A stretch of 64,000 nt of DNA from assembly GCA_002336895.1 (NCBI GenBank), contig DDFC01000035.1, positions 379,208-443,207 of the forward strand. Reading direction: 5' to 3'. Position numbers and translations under genes: made by a program. Numbering within the stretch: position 1 is the first letter of the stretch; each line of letters begins with the position of its first letter. The notes beneath the pieces are model-generated. The model was not told the origin of the DNA. It searched no databases and saw only the letters and a list, made by a program, of their open reading frames with translations. The DNA is from Verrucomicrobiaceae bacterium UBA1938 (GTDB lineage Bacteria; Verrucomicrobiota; Verrucomicrobiia; Verrucomicrobiales; Verrucomicrobiaceae). Shown piece by piece: positions 56,039-63,610 of the stretch.

Positions 56039-58897
56039 ATGCCATCCGTACGAGACCTTCTTCGTGGTGGGTCACAAAAGCAGTCCGCACCCAGCCTGCA
56101 AATCGATGAGTCCCCTGTGTCTCCGCAGGTCAGCGTGGGAGAGGGGCACCAGAGCGGGCGTTTTGCCCGGATGGTGAACGGTGTCCGCCAGGCGGCGCAG
56201 AATCTGGGCCGGCAGGCAGGGCGCGAAGTGAGGCAGGCGGTGAACCACGCGGAACAAATGGCGGATAGAGCCGGGAGGGTGGCAGGCAGAGTCGCCGGGC
56301 AGGTGTCTGACCAGGCATCTGCCATCGTACAGGGCGCGACTGAGAAAGTGGAGCAGGCGGCGCAAAAAGCCGTGGATGCCAAAAAAGCAGCCGGCAGGTT
56401 TGTCACCAAAACAGCACTCCCAGGACTGGAAATGCTGGGCAAGATGGGAGGGGGCTTGCTGGTGTCTCCTGCGGCAGGCTACCTGGAACGCAAAAACCAG
56501 CAGCGTGAAGAGCGTGCAGAGAACCGCTTCAAGGTGGAAAACGCAGACATGATCGCCGCGCTCAGCCGCCAGCCCAGAGACAGCATCGCTGACCGCCCCG
56601 GTGTCAGGGAGCTGCTGGCACAGGACATCCAGCGCAATGCTCACGGCGCCCCTCGCATGACAGTGGACGAGGCCGTTCACATGGCGCGCATCGGGCAGCA
56701 TATCGCCCAGGCGCTCGCAGACGGTGCCACCTTGAATGAAAACGGCAACCTGCCGGTGAAAGTGGACGGACAGACTTATGAGGTCAAACCTGGCTCTTTC
56801 GCATCCCGTGCACTGGCCTGGCACATGACAGCCGCCGCCGCCAACAGCACCCTCCTCAGGCAGGAGCTAAACCCAGGGCAGGATGTCAGCTCAGACGTCA
56901 CCAACAGCGGAACCTTCGTCATGAAGGACCCCGGCGGCAGAATCTACGCATTTCTCAATGCCAACCCGCAGGTCCAAGGCCGTGTCTCCACGCACTTTGA
57001 AGACCGGATCGACAACGACAATAAAATCCTGCTGGGCAAAAAAGCCGTGCAGAGAGGCTATGACGACTACCTGGGCAAGCTGCCCGGCCAGGGGGGCGCG
57101 CTGCTTTTCGACAAAATGAAAAACGGCGAACTCTTCATCAAGGTGGAGCACGCCGGCTGCCCGGGAGCTTTTGCTCGCGAAGGGCACCACAATTGGAAAG
57201 ACATCGCTGTGCGGGCCCCTCTGGCATTGAATAAATGGTATGAGCACGCCAAAAGCCTGAAGAAAAGCATGGCCGAGGGCCAAAACCCCAATGCAGCTCC
57301 CAATCCCGGCAAAATCGTCAGGCAGGAGCACATCGACAAAGGCAAGCTGCGCGGGCAGATCAGCGAGCCCTTGCAGGATGCTCTCGCCATGGCCGCCGCG
57401 GCTGGTGCTATAACCCCCAAAGAGGCTGAAAAACTTTACGATGGTGCGCGCAAGCAGGGGCTTAAGCAGGTGGAAAAGGTGACCAACTATCTGCGGGGTA
57501 TGGCCGGGGGCATTCAGAGCCCCGGCATGCGCAACCTTCTCAATGACAAACTCGATGAACTTTCCGGCAACATCCAAAATGTGCGGCAGGAGTTTGACGC
57601 CCTCAAACAGCACCGCGGACTCGGAGTTTCGGACATTGACCGCCGTGGTGCCGAAGTCCATGTCAGCCTTGATCCCGCTCAGAACCCAGCCTCTCTCCAT
57701 GATCCGGGGCACCAGGCTCCTAATGAACCCGCACCGAATGTGCCTCCTCCCGCCCCTGACGATCTGCAGCCAGCAGTTCAACAGCCAGCAGTTCAACAGC
57801 CAGAAGTGGCAGCCGTGGCAAAGCTAACCGGCGGCCTGAAGGGGGAAGTCTTCAAAGTAGATTTCAACGATGGTAGCAGCCAGGTGATCAAACTTCAGAA
57901 TGAGAGCCCCGTTGCCGCCATAGCCGGCACTAAAATAGTGCAGGAGGCGGGTGTTCTGGCCCCCAACATCGCTGACCTCGGCGGTCCAGGAGCACTTCCA
58001 CGCGCTGAGATGGCAGCCATGGTCGGCCGGTGCAACGGCCCTGCCGCAGCCGAACTGGCGCGCCAGCTGCGAGGGAACAAATTCCCGCAGGCCGTCAACA
58101 TGGAATTTGCCCCCGGACTTGACTTGGGAAAGCGGATGAAAGAGGCGGACTTCAAGCAAAACGTACTGCTCAGTCCGCGATTCCAGGATCAGCTTGGAAG
58201 ACTGTTCGCGGCAGACGCCGTCGCCGGAAATCCTGACCGCATGTATGCCGCACGCACCCCTGACCAGGGCCTCATGGGCTTCTACAACAAAGGCAACCTC
58301 AAAATCCACGGTCAGGGGGATGCGCTTGAACTCATTGCCATAGACAACGAGTTCAACCCCGGGGCCCAGTTTCTAGGCGGCATTGAAGGCATTTCCGATG
58401 AAGACCTTCACGGCCTTCACGCAGGTGTCAGGCAGGTGGGCAGCAAAGCGGCAGCATCACCACTGCATGCATCGCACGAAATCGGTCTGGTGGTGGACCA
58501 GATGTGCAAAGACGCCGGCGTGCAGCTCGCCCCGGAGGAACGTGAAAAATTCATCGCCAACGTGCAGAAGGCCAACGCAGCCGCCATCGCCAGACTGCTG
58601 GCCCCAGGACAGGGGCGGCGCCAGCAGTTGCAGGACATCGGCGTCAATCAGAAGGATCTCGATGATTTCGCCAGGCATAAACGGGGACTGCGCATGCTGG
58701 GAAAAAATGCGCCTGCCGCCGGCGGGCACGACCTCAGTGTGGGAGAAAAGCTCAAAATGGCGGCAGGCTCCGACAAAAACCACCGCCAGGGCTACCGCGC
58801 CTACATGGGCAAGGAGGCCGTGGCCGGAGACCTGCCGGAAAGAGCAGCGGACGCAGTCGTAAAACGAGGCCGAAACCGCGGCGGCCCCCAAGTCTAA
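56039..58897 (+). CDS. Putative effector with actin-fragmin-kinase/HipA-like catalytic domain
   Basis: The protein has 952 residues from ATG 56039 (MPSVRDLLRGG); earlier Met codons overlap the chaperone gene. SVRDLL occupies residues 3-8. Residues 45-125 are an Ala/Gln/Arg amphipathic helical stretch. Residues 200-540 are of unknown fold, followed by a Pro-rich linker (about 555-585) with two 15-bp DNA repeats. The C-terminal domain begins GLKGEVFKVDFNDGSSQVIK (nucleotide-binding strand and Lys), then GNPDR (N731, D733, R734), YNKGN (N750, N753) and IAIDNEF (D769). This order fits the catalytic loop and metal site of actin-fragmin-kinase or HipA-like proteins. No signal peptide. Confidence 0.65.
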   Translation: MPSVRDLLRGGSQKQSAPSLQIDESPVSPQVSVGEGHQSGRFARMVNGVRQAAQNLGRQAGREVRQAVNHAEQMADRAGRVAGRVAGQVSDQASAIVQGATEKVEQAAQKAVDAKKAAGRFVTKTALPGLEMLGKMGGGLLVSPAAGYLERKNQQREERAENRFKVENADMIAALSRQPRDSIADRPGVRELLAQDIQRNAHGAPRMTVDEAVHMARIGQHIAQALADGATLNENGNLPVKVDGQTYEVKPGSFASRALAWHMTAAAANSTLLRQELNPGQDVSSDVTNSGTFVMKDPGGRIYAFLNANPQVQGRVSTHFEDRIDNDNKILLGKKAVQRGYDDYLGKLPGQGGALLFDKMKNGELFIKVEHAGCPGAFAREGHHNWKDIAVRAPLALNKWYEHAKSLKKSMAEGQNPNAAPNPGKIVRQEHIDKGKLRGQISEPLQDALAMAAAAGAITPKEAEKLYDGARKQGLKQVEKVTNYLRGMAGGIQSPGMRNLLNDKLDELSGNIQNVRQEFDALKQHRGLGVSDIDRRGAEVHVSLDPAQNPASLHDPGHQAPNEPAPNVPPPAPDDLQPAVQQPAVQQPEVAAVAKLTGGLKGEVFKVDFNDGSSQVIKLQNESPVAAIAGTKIVQEAGVLAPNIADLGGPGALPRAEMAAMVGRCNGPAAAELARQLRGNKFPQAVNMEFAPGLDLGKRMKEADFKQNVLLSPRFQDQLGRLFAADAVAGNPDRMYAARTPDQGLMGFYNKGNLKIHGQGDALELIAIDNEFNPGAQFLGGIEGISDEDLHGLHAGVRQVGSKAAASPLHASHEIGLVVDQMCKDAGVQLAPEEREKFIANVQKANAAAIARLLAPGQGRRQQLQDIGVNQKDLDDFARHKRGLRMLGKNAPAAGGHDLSVGEKLKMAAGSDKNHRQGYRAYMGKEAVAGDLPERAADAVVKRGRNRGGPQV
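57771..57800 (+). repeat. Tandem 15-bp repeat inside the effector linker
   Basis: CAGCAGTTCAACAGC occurs twice head to tail and encodes a doubled QQPAV in the Pro/Gln linker before the kinase-like domain. Confidence 0.85.
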
Positions 58898-58932
58898 CAC
58901 TCAGGCGCGTCATACGCTTCCCGTTTAAATTT

Positions 58933-59385
58933 ATGTCCCCCCACCCCGATTCAACGGCAGTCGTCAATGGCTGGCTGGCATCTCTCCACCCTGATTTGAC
59001 GCTCAATGCCGACGGTTTCTGCACTTTGAGCAGTGATGATGTCGTGATCGTGGCAGAGGTGCCCGGCACCACCGGCCAGTGTCATCTCAGCGCCGTGGTC
59101 ATGCCCCCGCCGGAGGAACCCGCCGCCGTCCAGCCATGGATGCAGGAGGCCCTGCGGCTGAATCTGGCAGGACGCCCGCTGCTCGGTGCCTGGCTGGCCT
59201 ATGATCCAGAACTAAGCACCTTGTTCCTATGCCAGAACCTGCCCCTGGTCCACACCAGTGCAGAGGAGTTTCAGACTACGGCCAACACCTTGGTAGAAAC
59301 CGTGAAGGCTGTGCGCTCACGACTCATCCCAGATCCGGAACTGCTGGATGAGCTGGAAGACGAAGCCTTGCTGGCTGCTGAGTAA
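58933..59385 (+). CDS. CesT-like secretion chaperone 2
   Basis: The protein has 150 residues with an acidic C-terminus. LNADGFCTLSSDDVVIVAEV, CHLSAVVM, WMQEALRLNLAGRPLLGAWL and LSTLFLCQNLPL give the strand-helix order of CesT-type chaperones, and the C-terminal helix is highly acidic (DPELLDELEDEAL). It is more divergent than chaperone 1. It lies 36 bp upstream of the lipase-like gene, which is probably its client. Confidence 0.65.
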   Translation: MSPHPDSTAVVNGWLASLHPDLTLNADGFCTLSSDDVVIVAEVPGTTGQCHLSAVVMPPPEEPAAVQPWMQEALRLNLAGRPLLGAWLAYDPELSTLFLCQNLPLVHTSAEEFQTTANTLVETVKAVRSRLIPDPELLDELEDEALLAAE

Positions 59386-59421
59386 TCAAGTCCACCGGCA
59401 CCACCTCACTTCTTCAGTCCC

Positions 59422-61332
59422 ATGCCCTGGAACGCCGCCCAAAAAGATCATCTGCCGCCACGGGCGCCAGCCCCCCTTGCTGCCCCGCAGCAAACTCCAT
59501 CGATTCCCCTGGGCCCGCCCGGTCACGCAGATAATGATCGCGCCTGGTCGCGTGATGGAGCGCAGATGACGCCGGAACTGCATCAGGACACCAAGCCCTA
59601 CCTCGACGCCGTTATGAAGATGGGCGGTGACTTCAAGGCCGCTCACGCCAGCAAGTACGATGAAAAAACCGAGGCCAAGCAGCTGAAGCGCTACAACAAG
59701 GAAAATCCGCTGCCAGCCAACGCCACCGATGAACAAAAGGAGGCCCACGCACAGGGTGCGCAGCAGATGCTGCAGGAGTTTCAGGAGCGCCTTCCCACCA
59801 ACATAGCCGTGCATGATGCCACACGTGAGCTGCGCAACGACTTCAAGGATTACGATGAAAACAACTATGACGAAGCGGCGCAGAACGCTTTTGAAGAACG
59901 CTACGCCGAGCTCTGCCAGCAGGCCGGCCGTCAGGAACCCTCTCCTCTTGAAAAAGCCCTGCCGCGCAACTCTCCACTGCGCACCAAGCTTGATCCGCTG
60001 ACAGGCGGACTGCGAGACCCCTCCTCCGGCCTTTATGCCAACATGGTGGAGATGGGCGAAGGCGCCTCCAAAAAAAACGTGCTCATTTTTGGAGGCACAG
60101 GTGTTGGCGGTGCACTCTCTGCACAGGTTCAGGCAGATGCCGGGCAGTTCCTGGGTGGCGTTCCAAAAGCCTACCAGCAGGCCGCCAAACTGACCGAGGA
60201 AGTCGGCAACAATCTACCTGAAGGCGAGAAGCTGGAAACCGCCGGCCACTCGCTGGGAGGCGGTCTGGCCCATTACGCCGCGCTGAAAAATGGCGGCATC
60301 AAGGCCACTTGCTTCAATGCAGCAGCTCTCGGTGGCGGCTGCAAGGCCAGCATCGGCGGCAACATTGACCAGGCCAAGGACAATGTCCGCCACATCAACG
60401 TCCGTGGAGACGGCGTGGGAGATGGCATCGGCCAGGTGCGTGTGCCGGTGCAAAAGGCCGCCGATGGTCTCAGCGCCGGAGTCCAGTCTGTCAAAGCCGG
60501 TGTTCAGCAGGTCAAGGAAAAGGCCGTCAACTTCGTAGCCGAAAAGGCGGACGCTCTCGGCCAGGACATCGATCGCTTGAAAATGAATGCTGGCGTTCTT
60601 AAAGATCAGGTGGCGGGCGCTATCCCAAAGCCACTCCGCCAGGCCGGAGCACAGGCAGGCCAGGCCGTGGGCAACGCAGTTGATCAGATCGCTTCCAACT
60701 TGGGCCAGCCAGTGCGTCAGGCCGCGCAGGCGGTGGGAGGCGCTGCCTCTCAGGCAGGGCAGCAGGTGCAGAATGCAGGCCGCCAGATTGCCAGTGGCGC
60801 CTCCGCACTTGGACGGCAGGCTCAGGAAGCCGCTGGAGAGCTCGGCTCACACATCGGCTTCCAGGCTCGGCAGGCGGCCAATGCCCTCCCAGGGCCAGTC
60901 AAACAGGCGGGCCAGCAGGTGGCAGGCGCGGCATCTGCCGCCAAAAGTTCTGTCCGCGACATGCTCCGCGGCGCCAAAGACCGCGTGAGCAGCAACCTCA
61001 ACAATCTCAAAGAAGGCGTGCAAGGAGCAGCCCGTCAGGCTAGCGATGCCATTGGAAATTCCAAAGCTGGCAAGGCGCTCTCCTCCGCCCGAGATTCGGC
61101 GGTGAAGCTGCATGAAAACCTCGGCTTCAATCAGGGGAAGCTCGCCATTCCGCATCAGTATGGCGGCTGCATCACCCTCGAAAACGGCGGGAAAGTCAGC
61201 CCCATCGGCAACCACCTCACTGGTGCGCTGGCCAAGGCCTATGACCGCAACGCCCAGCAGAACCAGTCTGTGCGCAACAAGGTCTCCATCGGCCAGCGTG
61301 GCGGCGGTGGCGGTCATGGACATGGAGTTTGA
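59422..61332 (+). CDS. Lipase-like putative effector with helical insert between triad residues
   Basis: The protein has 636 residues with no signal peptide. The core has NVLIFGGTGVGGALSAQVQA (strand and oxyanion area), AGHSLGGGLAHYAAL with nucleophile S277, and HINVRGDGVGD with D330 or D334 as the acid, as in class-3-type lipases. Residues about 345-590 are an Ala/Gln/Gly-rich amphipathic region with repeats such as RQAAQAVG and GRQIASGA, containing SVRDML at 510-515. After it the lipase fold seems to resume (VSPIGNHLTGALAKAY), giving H598 as the likely third residue. Ends GGGGGHGHGV. Inferred phospholipase or esterase effector paired with chaperone 2. Confidence 0.7.
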   Translation: MPWNAAQKDHLPPRAPAPLAAPQQTPSIPLGPPGHADNDRAWSRDGAQMTPELHQDTKPYLDAVMKMGGDFKAAHASKYDEKTEAKQLKRYNKENPLPANATDEQKEAHAQGAQQMLQEFQERLPTNIAVHDATRELRNDFKDYDENNYDEAAQNAFEERYAELCQQAGRQEPSPLEKALPRNSPLRTKLDPLTGGLRDPSSGLYANMVEMGEGASKKNVLIFGGTGVGGALSAQVQADAGQFLGGVPKAYQQAAKLTEEVGNNLPEGEKLETAGHSLGGGLAHYAALKNGGIKATCFNAAALGGGCKASIGGNIDQAKDNVRHINVRGDGVGDGIGQVRVPVQKAADGLSAGVQSVKAGVQQVKEKAVNFVAEKADALGQDIDRLKMNAGVLKDQVAGAIPKPLRQAGAQAGQAVGNAVDQIASNLGQPVRQAAQAVGGAASQAGQQVQNAGRQIASGASALGRQAQEAAGELGSHIGFQARQAANALPGPVKQAGQQVAGAASAAKSSVRDMLRGAKDRVSSNLNNLKEGVQGAARQASDAIGNSKAGKALSSARDSAVKLHENLGFNQGKLAIPHQYGGCITLENGGKVSPIGNHLTGALAKAYDRNAQQNQSVRNKVSIGQRGGGGGHGHGV

Positions 61333-61398
61333 CCTGTCCGCTGAAAGTGTTTCCATCCCCTCCTCCTCTTCCCATCGTAGATAGCATCAAAAAAAACC

Positions 61399-61833
61399 AT
61401 GCCCTCCCTGACCCCCCTTCTTGCCAACTTCAACGCCAACGAACTGTCTCTGCTCTCCAGCTTTGGCGACTCACGCTCCTATCAGAAAAATGACATCGTG
61501 ATCAAACTCGGAGACGACAACGACACCCTCTACCTGGTGCTCAAAGGAAAGCTCGATGTACTGCAGGATGTCGATGGGGAAGATCAGGTGGTCGCCGTTC
61601 TGGAGGCTGGCGACTCTCTGGGAGAGGTCAGCATCTTTGACCCCGGCCCGGCCAGCGCCACCGTACGCGCAGGCTCTGAGGCGGAGGTCTGGCTCATCAA
61701 ACGCGACAGCCTTGATGCACTGCACTCCGCCAGCCCCAAAGTGGCCTATCGCCTCCTCAGCCGCATCACCACCTGCCTTTCCAAACGCCTCCGGGACATG
61801 AACGACAAACTTGTGGATCTGGCCAACCGCTAA
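61399..61833 (+). CDS. Single-domain cyclic-nucleotide-binding-like protein
   Basis: The protein has 144 residues, one cNMP-binding beta roll plus end helices. The phosphate-binding cassette reads GEVSIFDPGPASATVRA: E76 matches the ribose-binding Glu of CAP, but the phosphate-binding Arg position is Ala (A85). It may therefore bind another ligand or none. There is no DNA-binding domain. It is the last gene of the plus-strand run and converges on the glycine-zipper genes. Confidence 0.8.
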   Translation: MPSLTPLLANFNANELSLLSSFGDSRSYQKNDIVIKLGDDNDTLYLVLKGKLDVLQDVDGEDQVVAVLEAGDSLGEVSIFDPGPASATVRAGSEAEVWLIKRDSLDALHSASPKVAYRLLSRITTCLSKRLRDMNDKLVDLANR

Positions 61834-61873
61834 ACCGCAGGGCTGCGTGGTTAGGGACGGTGCTCTGGAGCGA

Positions 61874-62161
61874 TCAGCGCACCCTCGGTCCCTGAGCCGG
61901 CTGCTGCACACTTTGAGTCTGCCCCTGCTGGGCTGCCTGACCCACTTTGGCCATTCCCAGCGCAGCCCCCACGCTTTTCTTTTCAGCCAGCTCATGATCA
62001 GTGGCGTCAATGTCGAGATCGGCATCCAAATCCATTTCCTGCCGGTCTTCGCCTTCGATGCGTCCGTTGTGATCCAGATCGCGTGAAGGGTCGTCGGCAA
62101 GATCAATGTCTCCATCTCCGTCTAGATCGCGCCTGCCATCGGCTCTTTTGGGCACAGGCAT
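61874..62161 (-). CDS. Asp-rich protein with Ca-loop-like repeats
   Basis: The protein has 95 residues. Two acidic loops, DLDGDGDIDLADDP and DLDHNGRIEGED, have the D-x-D-x-D/N-G spacing of EF-hand or dockerin calcium loops, followed by a third less regular run DLDADLDID. The rest is Gln/Lys-rich. No signal peptide. It starts 10 bp after the 315-residue glycine-zipper gene on the same strand, so it is part of that operon. Function unknown; calcium binding is likely. Confidence 0.55.
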   Translation of the reverse strand: MPVPKRADGRRDLDGDGDIDLADDPSRDLDHNGRIEGEDRQEMDLDADLDIDATDHELAEKKSVGAALGMAKVGQAAQQGQTQSVQQPAQGPRVR

Positions 62162-62170
62162 GGTCTGCTT

Positions 62171-63118
62171 TTATTTGATGCTGTGTCCCTGTTTGCCCGG
62201 AGCTTGCTTGGGCCCGAGTTGCACGCCTTGGCTGGCCAGAGCATCACGCACACTCTTGACCGCAGAGCCAATGCCTTTGCCAAGGTCCTTGCCCACAGCA
62301 GCACCTTTATCGCCGCCAATCACGCCACCGATGGCGCCGCCAATGCCACCTCCGATGCCACGCGAGTGATCGACAGCTAAATTGGCGGCCTGCCCCGCCG
62401 CCCCGCCGACCACCTTTCCAAGCATCTGGCCCACAGACTTGCCTTTGTCTCCTCCAATGGCGGAGCCAATCATGCCGCCGATTTTTTTACCGATGCTGCC
62501 CCCTACATCGAGACCGCCTGCTTCCGGGCCCTCCTGTTTGGCAGCCTCCTGCTTGCGATGGGCGCCCACGACGGGACCTTCCTCCTTTGGTGCTTCGGCC
62601 GCGGCCTGCACCTTGGGCTTCCCCGCACCATCTTTCCCTCCCTGCCCAAAGAGGCTTTTGATTCCCTCTCCCACGGCTTCTCCGATCAGCTTGCCTTCCT
62701 TGGAGCCTCCATTGCCTGCCAGGATTCCTTGTGCGCCAGCTTTGAGTTTCTCGGAGGCCGACATCTCTTCATCATCCTCTTGTCCAGGCTTGGCCTTGGC
62801 TTTGGCTGGACTTTTACTGTCACCTCCGACCTGCGGCTCTGCGGCGACAGCCGCTTTTTGCTCGGGCTTCGGGATGGCTGGCTCTGCTGCCGCAGCCTGC
62901 TGGCCTTCGGCGGCCATTTGCCCGGGCTTGGCGGAAACCCAAGCTGCGGGCGCAGGAACTGCGGGCTGCTGCTCGGGGGCCGGGGCCTGCTGGCCAGGCT
63001 TGGCAGGGACCCACGCCTGCTGAGCAGGCTGCTGAGCCTCCTGCTGCGGTGCAGGTGCTTGGGGCTGGCGGTGTGAGCCGATCCCTGGCCCTTCTTTTTT
63101 GTCAGTGTCTTCAGGCAT
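62171..63118 (-). CDS. Glycine-zipper protein 1 with Pro/Gln-rich N-terminus
   Basis: The protein has 315 residues. The N-terminal half is Pro/Ala/Gln-rich with internal repeats (WVPAKPGQ and WVSAKPGQ; GSHRQ and GAHRK). From about 200 there are dense GxxxG patterns (IGKKIGGMIGSAIGGDKG, GIGGGIGGAIGGVIGGDKG) typical of glycine-zipper membrane-inserting segments. Near the end is KSVRDALASQGVQLG (SVRDAL 289-294). It could be a pore-forming or translocator-like secreted protein. No signal peptide is present. Confidence 0.65.
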   Translation of the reverse strand: MPEDTDKKEGPGIGSHRQPQAPAPQQEAQQPAQQAWVPAKPGQQAPAPEQQPAVPAPAAWVSAKPGQMAAEGQQAAAAEPAIPKPEQKAAVAAEPQVGGDSKSPAKAKAKPGQEDDEEMSASEKLKAGAQGILAGNGGSKEGKLIGEAVGEGIKSLFGQGGKDGAGKPKVQAAAEAPKEEGPVVGAHRKQEAAKQEGPEAGGLDVGGSIGKKIGGMIGSAIGGDKGKSVGQMLGKVVGGAAGQAANLAVDHSRGIGGGIGGAIGGVIGGDKGAAVGKDLGKGIGSAVKSVRDALASQGVQLGPKQAPGKQGHSIK

Positions 63119-63135
63119 GGCCGATCAATTAAACG

Positions 63136-63543
63136 TTAGATTTTAATGTTGTTTTTTGAGGAGGTTCCAGAGTTGCCCAAGGCGGATCCCAGAGCACTCC
63201 GAACACTGCCTGGCAAAGCATTGCTGGCGTACTTGGCGGCACCCTCCCCCACTTTGCCGACGATCTGGCCGGCCACTTGGCCGCCTGCTTCTCCGACTTT
63301 GCTGCCCACCATGCCACCCACAGCCGCACCCACGCTGGAGCCAACGGCCGTCCCGGCAGTTCCGGCGATGACATTGCCCACACCTGGGGCCACCGTGCCC
63401 ACCACAGCCCCTAGCGCACCTGCAGCCGCCCCGCCTGCAGAAGCCCCCAAGGAAGTGCCGACCACACCCCCGGCCACGCTCCCCAGCGCAGCTCCCACAC
63501 CCGCAGTGCGGCTGGAAATGCCTTGGCTGGAAGAATCGCTCAT
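63136..63543 (-). CDS. Glycine-zipper protein 2
   Basis: The protein has 135 residues, almost wholly Gly/Ala/Val with GxxxG repeats (AALGSVAGGVVGTSLGASAG, AVGSSVGAAVGGMVGSKVG), ending GSVRSALGSALGNSG. It has Ser-rich ends and no signal peptide. It lies 17 bp upstream of zipper protein 1 in the same operon. It probably inserts into membranes; the role is unknown. Confidence 0.6.
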   Translation of the reverse strand: MSDSSSQGISSRTAGVGAALGSVAGGVVGTSLGASAGGAAAGALGAVVGTVAPGVGNVIAGTAGTAVGSSVGAAVGGMVGSKVGEAGGQVAGQIVGKVGEGAAKYASNALPGSVRSALGSALGNSGTSSKNNIKI

Positions 63544-63610
63544 AGATGGTGATAGCCGCTGCGCATGCAGATGTGCCGAAGATCGGCTAATTTTTATACC
63601 AGTCTTGTAC

